Source of the DNA: Nanobdellota archaeon
GTDB lineage: Archaea; Nanobdellota; Nanobdellia; Pacearchaeales; GW2011-AR1
Reading direction: 5' to 3'
Assembly: GCA_020056045.1 (NCBI GenBank)
Contig: JAGVIM010000261.1
Coordinates: 1-8,117, forward strand
DNA: 8,117 nt
Made by a program: the position numbers and the translations under genes. Positions within the stretch are counted from its first letter, which is position 1; the number at the start of each line of letters is the position of its first letter. Under the pieces are notes generated by a model. It saw nothing but the letters and a program-made list of their open reading frames with translations, did not search any database and was not told the origin of the DNA. This document shows, piece by piece, positions 5,235 to 8,117 of this stretch.

Positions 5235-5242
5235 TTTATATT
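5235..5242 (+). promoter_or_regulatory. Candidate TATA box for the 5274 gene
   Basis: TTTATATT starts 39 nt before the ATG at 5274 and predicts a ~10-nt UTR. A second candidate, TATTTAAA at 5194-5201, would give a ~50-nt UTR. Both lie downstream of the alternative ATG at 5184, which argues against that earlier start. Confidence 0.35.
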
Positions 5243-5273
5243 TTGGAAAGAAATAGTTCTAATAAAAAATAAA

Positions 5274-6008
5274 ATGGAAATTATAACAGAAAAACAAACT
5301 GAAAAACATGTAACATGCCCTTGTTGTGATGGTGAGATAAAATGGATTAAACAATTTCCATTTGCAGAGATAACTGGTTTTCAAAGATTACAATTACCTG
5401 ATTTAATAGAGGGTCCTGTTGAAGATATTCTTCCAGTATATCTAACTAAAAAAAGATTTTTTAGAAATTCTAGCATTCAAAATCCACAAATACCAGAAGA
5501 AGTTATGCAAAGATTAGCTCAATCAAATAGATTTTCCTATCAAGGAATAATTTATGAAAAGGTAACTAAAATAAAAAGATCAAGGGAAGTTATGGAAGAT
5601 TGGCTTAAATCTGATCCAGATATGACTAGGGATGAAATTAAAAAAATATTTGGCAGAAATGAATGGGAAGAGGGAGTAAGAATATATAGAGATCTTACTA
5701 GAGAAGTAAATCAATTTTTAGCTTATTCTAAAGCTAAAGAAACATTAGAAACTCTTGAGAGATTTGTTGGAACTACGGTTTCTACTAAAGATATTTTTAA
5801 TCTCCATTATATTAATCAAAATGAATATCCAACAGTTTTCGGGGAATTTAATTTAAGAATTGAAGAAAAAAACTTTGGAGAGTGTGTTTTAGGTGTAGAT
5901 TCTGCAAGAAGTAGTGCAGATATACATTTGGGATGTGGACCTGGAGCATATATGATTGGATTTGAGTTAGATGTTGCAAAATTCACATATAATGGATTAT
6001 TTAGATAA
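5274..6008 (+). CDS. Conserved-looking protein of unknown function with N-terminal Cys cluster
   Basis: I do not recognise this 244-aa protein. It opens MEIITEKQTEKHVTCPCCDG, with C15, C17 and C18 forming a CPCC motif that suggests half of a zinc site; the only other cysteines I see are C204 and C221 (LGCGPG), which could complete it. The middle (about residues 95-165) is helical and charged, with segments such as SDPDMTRDEIKKIFG. The C-terminal third contains a glycine-rich stretch around CVLGVDSAR and GCGPGAYMIGFELD. There is no signal peptide or membrane segment, so it is probably cytosolic. The frame stays open upstream to an ATG at 5184, but those 30 residues (KKRYYFQNLILKFIF type) look like translated promoter DNA and contain TATA-like boxes; I therefore prefer 5274. 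It is divergent from the acidic mini-gene. Confidence 0.75.
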   Translation: MEIITEKQTEKHVTCPCCDGEIKWIKQFPFAEITGFQRLQLPDLIEGPVEDILPVYLTKKRFFRNSSIQNPQIPEEVMQRLAQSNRFSYQGIIYEKVTKIKRSREVMEDWLKSDPDMTRDEIKKIFGRNEWEEGVRIYRDLTREVNQFLAYSKAKETLETLERFVGTTVSTKDIFNLHYINQNEYPTVFGEFNLRIEEKNFGECVLGVDSARSSADIHLGCGPGAYMIGFELDVAKFTYNGLFR

Positions 6009-6034
6009 AATAGGTAAAAAACCCAATAGAAAGT

Positions 6035-6042
6035 TTTATAAA
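6035..6042 (+). promoter_or_regulatory. TATA box upstream of dnaG
   Basis: TTTATAAA with upstream GAAAG is the only clear TATA box between the 5274 gene and dnaG. It predicts a start near 6064 and hence a ~193-nt 5' leader for dnaG, or a separate short RNA. Confidence 0.5.
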
Positions 6043-6063
6043 TCTCCAATTGATTAAATAATA

Positions 6064-6256
6064 CATTAAGAAATAGATAATTAATAATTATCATTCATGA
6101 TCACGTTCATATCAAAAAATTTATTTTTGAAGATATTCAATTTTTGAAGAACAATATAAGGTAGAATAAAATATTAGAATAAGCGAGATTATTAGAATAG
6201 ATTAGGTTTATTTCTTAGTAACTTAAGGTTTGAAAACCTAGAGAGAAAAATAGAAA
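6064..6256 (+). promoter_or_regulatory. Long AT-rich dnaG leader with palindrome and competing stems
   Basis: The 248-bp gap before dnaG holds no convincing gene. Visible elements are a perfect 17-bp palindrome (GATAATTA-A-TAATTATC, 6076-6092), an 11-bp direct repeat ATTTTTGAAGA (6123-6133 and 6140-6150), and a 9-bp repeat ATTAGAATA (6173-6181 and 6191-6199). Near the gene, AAACCT (6234-6239) can pair with either AGGTTT at 6226-6231 or TAGGTTT at 6203-6209. The function is unknown. Low-complexity AT-rich DNA produces short repeats by chance, so only the palindrome and the competing stems deserve weight. Confidence 0.35.
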
Positions 6257-7480
6257 ATGGCTAAAATATCACCAGTATCAATAAAATACATAGTACATGC
6301 TAAATTTGAAGCAGATGGAGCAGTTGAAAAACCAGACATAATCGGAGCTGTATTTGGTCAAACAGAGGGCCTTTTAGGTGATGATATGGAAATGAGAGAG
6401 CTGCAAAAATCAGGTAAAATAGGAAGAATAGAAGTTAATGCTGAATACAAAGATGGAAAAACAGTTGGAGAAATTGAAGTTCCTAGTGCAATGGATAAAA
6501 CAGAAACTACAATAATTGCCGCTGCTTTAGAAACAATTGAAAGAGTTGGACCTAGTGATACAAAAATACATGTTACTGAAATAGAAGATGTAAGAGGAAG
6601 CAAAAGAGACTATATTCTTGAAAGAGCAAAAAAATTAATGGAAAAATTAGGAGATGGTGGAAATGGTATTTCAGAAATGACTTCTGAAATAAAAGATTCT
6701 GCAAAAATTGCTAAAATGCAAACCTATGGAACTGAAAATTTACCTTGTGGAGATATTTCTGGTGATGAATTAATAATTGTTGAAGGAAGAGCAGATGTTA
6801 TCAATCTATTAAGAAACGGAGTAAAAAATGTTATTTCAATGAATGGTTCAAAACTTCCAGATACAATAAAAGAATTAAGCAGAGAAAAACCTGAAGTTAT
6901 TTTATTTGTTGATGGAGATAGGGGAGGAAATCTTATAATTAAAAATGTTGTTGAAAATGCTAAAATAGATTTTATAACAATGGCTCCTGAAGGAAAAGAA
7001 GTTGAAGAGCTAACTGGAAAAGAAATTCTTCAAGCACTTAGAAAAAAAGTTCCTGCAAAAGAATATTCTGGAGAACAAAGAACAAGGGGAGTTCAGAGAT
7101 ATGACAGAGGAGAAGATAGAAATGAAGAAAGAAGAACAGAAAGACCTGAAGAAAGAAGTTATGAATCTGCACCTGTTGAAAAGAAAGAAAGAAAAGTTAA
7201 AAAAATGACTCAAAAAGAAAAAGAAGAAATAAAATCAGAAGTTGAAGAATTAATAGGAACAAAAGGAGCTGCAGTATTTAATGAAAAATTAGAATTAATA
7301 AGAAAAATACCAATTGGAAGACTTCTAGCTTTAAGATTAGATAATGAACCTTATGTAATTGCAATTGATGGAACAGCTACCCCTAGAATAATTGAAGCTT
7401 GTGAAAGACTTGGATGCCATAATTTAATTGCAACTAATTTTGTTTATGCAGATACTGATGTTAATTTGGTTAGTATGTAA
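6257..7480 (+). CDS. dnaG: Archaeal DnaG-type primase (Toprim; exosome-associated)
   Basis: The 407-aa product matches archaeal DnaG, a Toprim-domain protein with primase activity in vitro that is also a subunit of the archaeal RNA exosome. The N-terminal domain begins with the family pattern KYIVHAKFEADGAVEKPDIIGAVFGQ (spanning residues 10-35), then GLLGDDMEMRELQKSGKIGRIEV. The Toprim core runs from ~170 to 260: E176 in VEGRADV and D219/D221 in DGDRGG are the conserved metal-binding acids. A charged low-complexity linker (about 268-325, rich in Glu, Arg and Lys) leads to a C-terminal domain ending in ATNFVYADTDVNLVSM, where family members resemble one another. The start ATGGC at 6257 gives the expected MAKISP N-terminus. 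The gap to the previous gene and its own TATA box suggest a separate transcript with a long leader. Confidence 0.94.
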   Translation: MAKISPVSIKYIVHAKFEADGAVEKPDIIGAVFGQTEGLLGDDMEMRELQKSGKIGRIEVNAEYKDGKTVGEIEVPSAMDKTETTIIAAALETIERVGPSDTKIHVTEIEDVRGSKRDYILERAKKLMEKLGDGGNGISEMTSEIKDSAKIAKMQTYGTENLPCGDISGDELIIVEGRADVINLLRNGVKNVISMNGSKLPDTIKELSREKPEVILFVDGDRGGNLIIKNVVENAKIDFITMAPEGKEVEELTGKEILQALRKKVPAKEYSGEQRTRGVQRYDRGEDRNEERRTERPEERSYESAPVEKKERKVKKMTQKEKEEIKSEVEELIGTKGAAVFNEKLELIRKIPIGRLLALRLDNEPYVIAIDGTATPRIIEACERLGCHNLIATNFVYADTDVNLVSM

Positions 7481-7507
7481 ATAATAAACCAAAAAAATTT
7501 CTACAAA

Positions 7508-7517
7508 TATTTAAATA
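7508..7517 (+). promoter_or_regulatory. TATA box of the pilin-like gene (leaderless spacing)
   Basis: TATTTAAATA; its TTTAAA begins at 7510, 29 nt before the ATG at 7539, matching the peptidase and leader-peptide promoters. The mRNA is probably leaderless. Confidence 0.55.
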
Positions 7518-7538
7518 ATAATCTTTCTTAATTTATTA

Positions 7539-8117
7539 ATGAAAAAAGAGAGTAAAAGAGCTACTCGCGTTTCAAATCAGTTATCAAGCATAAAACCTTT
7601 GTCTGATTCAAAACGCTCGCAAGTAAATATAATTTCCCTAGTTCTTATTATATTATTAGTTTTAGTTTTAATAGTTATTATCTGGAATGTTGTTAGTCTT
7701 TTAATTAAAAGATCATCTGCACAGGTTCAGGTTGATCAGTTTGTTGCAAAAGGAGATATAAAATATTATACAGCCCCATTAACTCCGAATAGTATAAATG
7801 TAAGTCTTACAAGAGGTACTGGGGAAGCAAATATTGCTGCTGTAAAATTACTTTTTGAATTTACAGATGGAGTGAGAAGTTATACAAATAATACAGATAT
7901 TCCAAAAGAACTTGAAACAAAAGTTTATCTTGTTGATGGAAGTTATTTAAGCCCTTCATTAACAACTGATTTTTCAGGACTAAAAAAAATTAGTCTTTAT
8001 TATATTTTTTTAGTTGACTCTAAAAATATTTCAAGTAGAGAAATGAGTTATGTGGCTGGACCTAGTGCTGGAAGTAGTGGAATTGGAGGAACACCAACTC
8101 CTTGTACTAACGGAGCA
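7539..8117 (+). CDS. Pilin-like single-pass membrane/surface protein (3' truncated by window)
   Basis: An ATG at 7539 opens a frame that stays open for 193 codons to the window end, so the C-terminus is missing. The N-terminus is basic (MKKESKRATRVSNQ) for ~27 residues and then reaches KRS-Q28-VNIISL, which resembles an archaeal class III (prepilin/archaellin) signal cut before Gln. A continuous hydrophobic helix spans about 29-56 (VNIISLVLIILLVLVLIVII), followed by KR and a soluble Thr/Ser/Asn-rich region likely to be beta-structured and outside the cell. The last visible residues turn low-complexity (GPSAGSSGIGGTPTPC). The lack of a Shine-Dalgarno fits the leaderless promoter. The basic region is long for a class III signal, so a plain N-terminal membrane anchor is the main alternative. 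The specific family is unknown. Confidence 0.75.
   Translation, partial: MKKESKRATRVSNQLSSIKPLSDSKRSQVNIISLVLIILLVLVLIVIIWNVVSLLIKRSSAQVQVDQFVAKGDIKYYTAPLTPNSINVSLTRGTGEANIAAVKLLFEFTDGVRSYTNNTDIPKELETKVYLVDGSYLSPSLTTDFSGLKKISLYYIFLVDSKNISSREMSYVAGPSAGSSGIGGTPTPCTNGA

Noticed and set aside
5184..5273. N-terminal extension of the unknown protein from ATG 5184
   Set aside because: The 30 residues look like translated AT-rich promoter DNA and contain two TATA-like boxes; the Cys-motif protein has a natural start at 5274.
5816..6094. Minus-strand 92-codon frame overlapping the end of the unknown protein
   Set aside because: Mostly antisense to the 5274 gene, Asn/Phe/Tyr-rich and lacking a Shine-Dalgarno.
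6097..6147. 16-codon Phe-rich ORF (MITFISKNLF...) in the dnaG leader, a possible second leader peptide
   Set aside because: No Shine-Dalgarno and not at the 29-nt TATA distance; Phe richness is expected in T-rich DNA, and there is no metabolic link to dnaG.
6221..6245. tRNA T-arm-like stretch (GGTTTGAAAACC)
   Set aside because: Loop length and the T54-T55-C56 pattern do not fit, and no acceptor, D or anticodon arms are found upstream.
6358..7213. Minus-strand frames inside dnaG
   Set aside because: They are antisense to well-supported dnaG coding sequence, with Ser/Phe-rich low-complexity translations and no start signals.

Overview
The window is AT-rich, gene-dense and archaeal. The evidence is an archaeal-type elongation factor 1A, an archaeal DnaG-type (Toprim) primase, TATA-box promoters of the form TTTATAAA/TTTAAATA, several apparently leaderless starts, and U-tract terminators. 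The very AT-rich codon use, short spacers and pilin-like membrane protein suggest a small-genome DPANN lineage (Pacearchaeota/Woesearchaeota-like). That placement is inference; no rRNA is present to confirm it.

Layout, left to right. (1) 13-1156 (+): an overlapping gene pair, a nucleotidyltransferase with a fused N-terminal winged helix followed by a HEPN-domain protein, i.e. an MNT/HEPN toxin-antitoxin-like module. (2) 1294-2589 (+): EF-1A with its own promoter and terminator. (3) 2660-2835: a gene-free stretch with a promoter and a nested set of complementary arms that fold into a three-way-junction RNA; I annotate it as a probable unrecognised ncRNA. (4) 2906-3649 (+): an S51 peptidase E-like protein, probably leaderless. 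(5) 3671-4985 (+): a type I-alpha (E. coli/yeast-like) DAHP synthase, the first enzyme of the shikimate pathway. It is preceded by a 23-codon ORF ending in a dense run of Phe/Tyr/Trp codons, then two hairpins, then the ribosome binding site. This looks like a leader-peptide attenuator that senses aromatic amino acids, in an archaeon. (6) 5017-5153 (-): a complete miniature transcription unit (TATA box, Shine-Dalgarno, 19-codon very acidic ORF, poly-U terminator), convergent to DAHP synthase. (7) 5274-6008 (+): an unrecognised protein with an N-terminal cysteine cluster. (8) 6035-7480 (+): dnaG with an unusually long apparent 5' leader containing a palindrome and competing stems. (9) 7539 to the window end (+): the start of a single-TM, pilin-like surface protein, truncated by the window.

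Functionally the window mixes housekeeping genes (translation elongation, DNA primase/RNA exosome partner, aromatic biosynthesis, peptide turnover) with small regulatory and accessory items. The strongest candidate for something undescribed is the DAHP synthase leader. The peptide, its start position relative to the TATA box, its codon content and the mutually exclusive RNA pairings all agree with control by ribosome stalling. Next come the structured RNA beside EF-1A and the 19-aa mini-gene. All RNA pairings were worked out by hand and no folding energies were computed.
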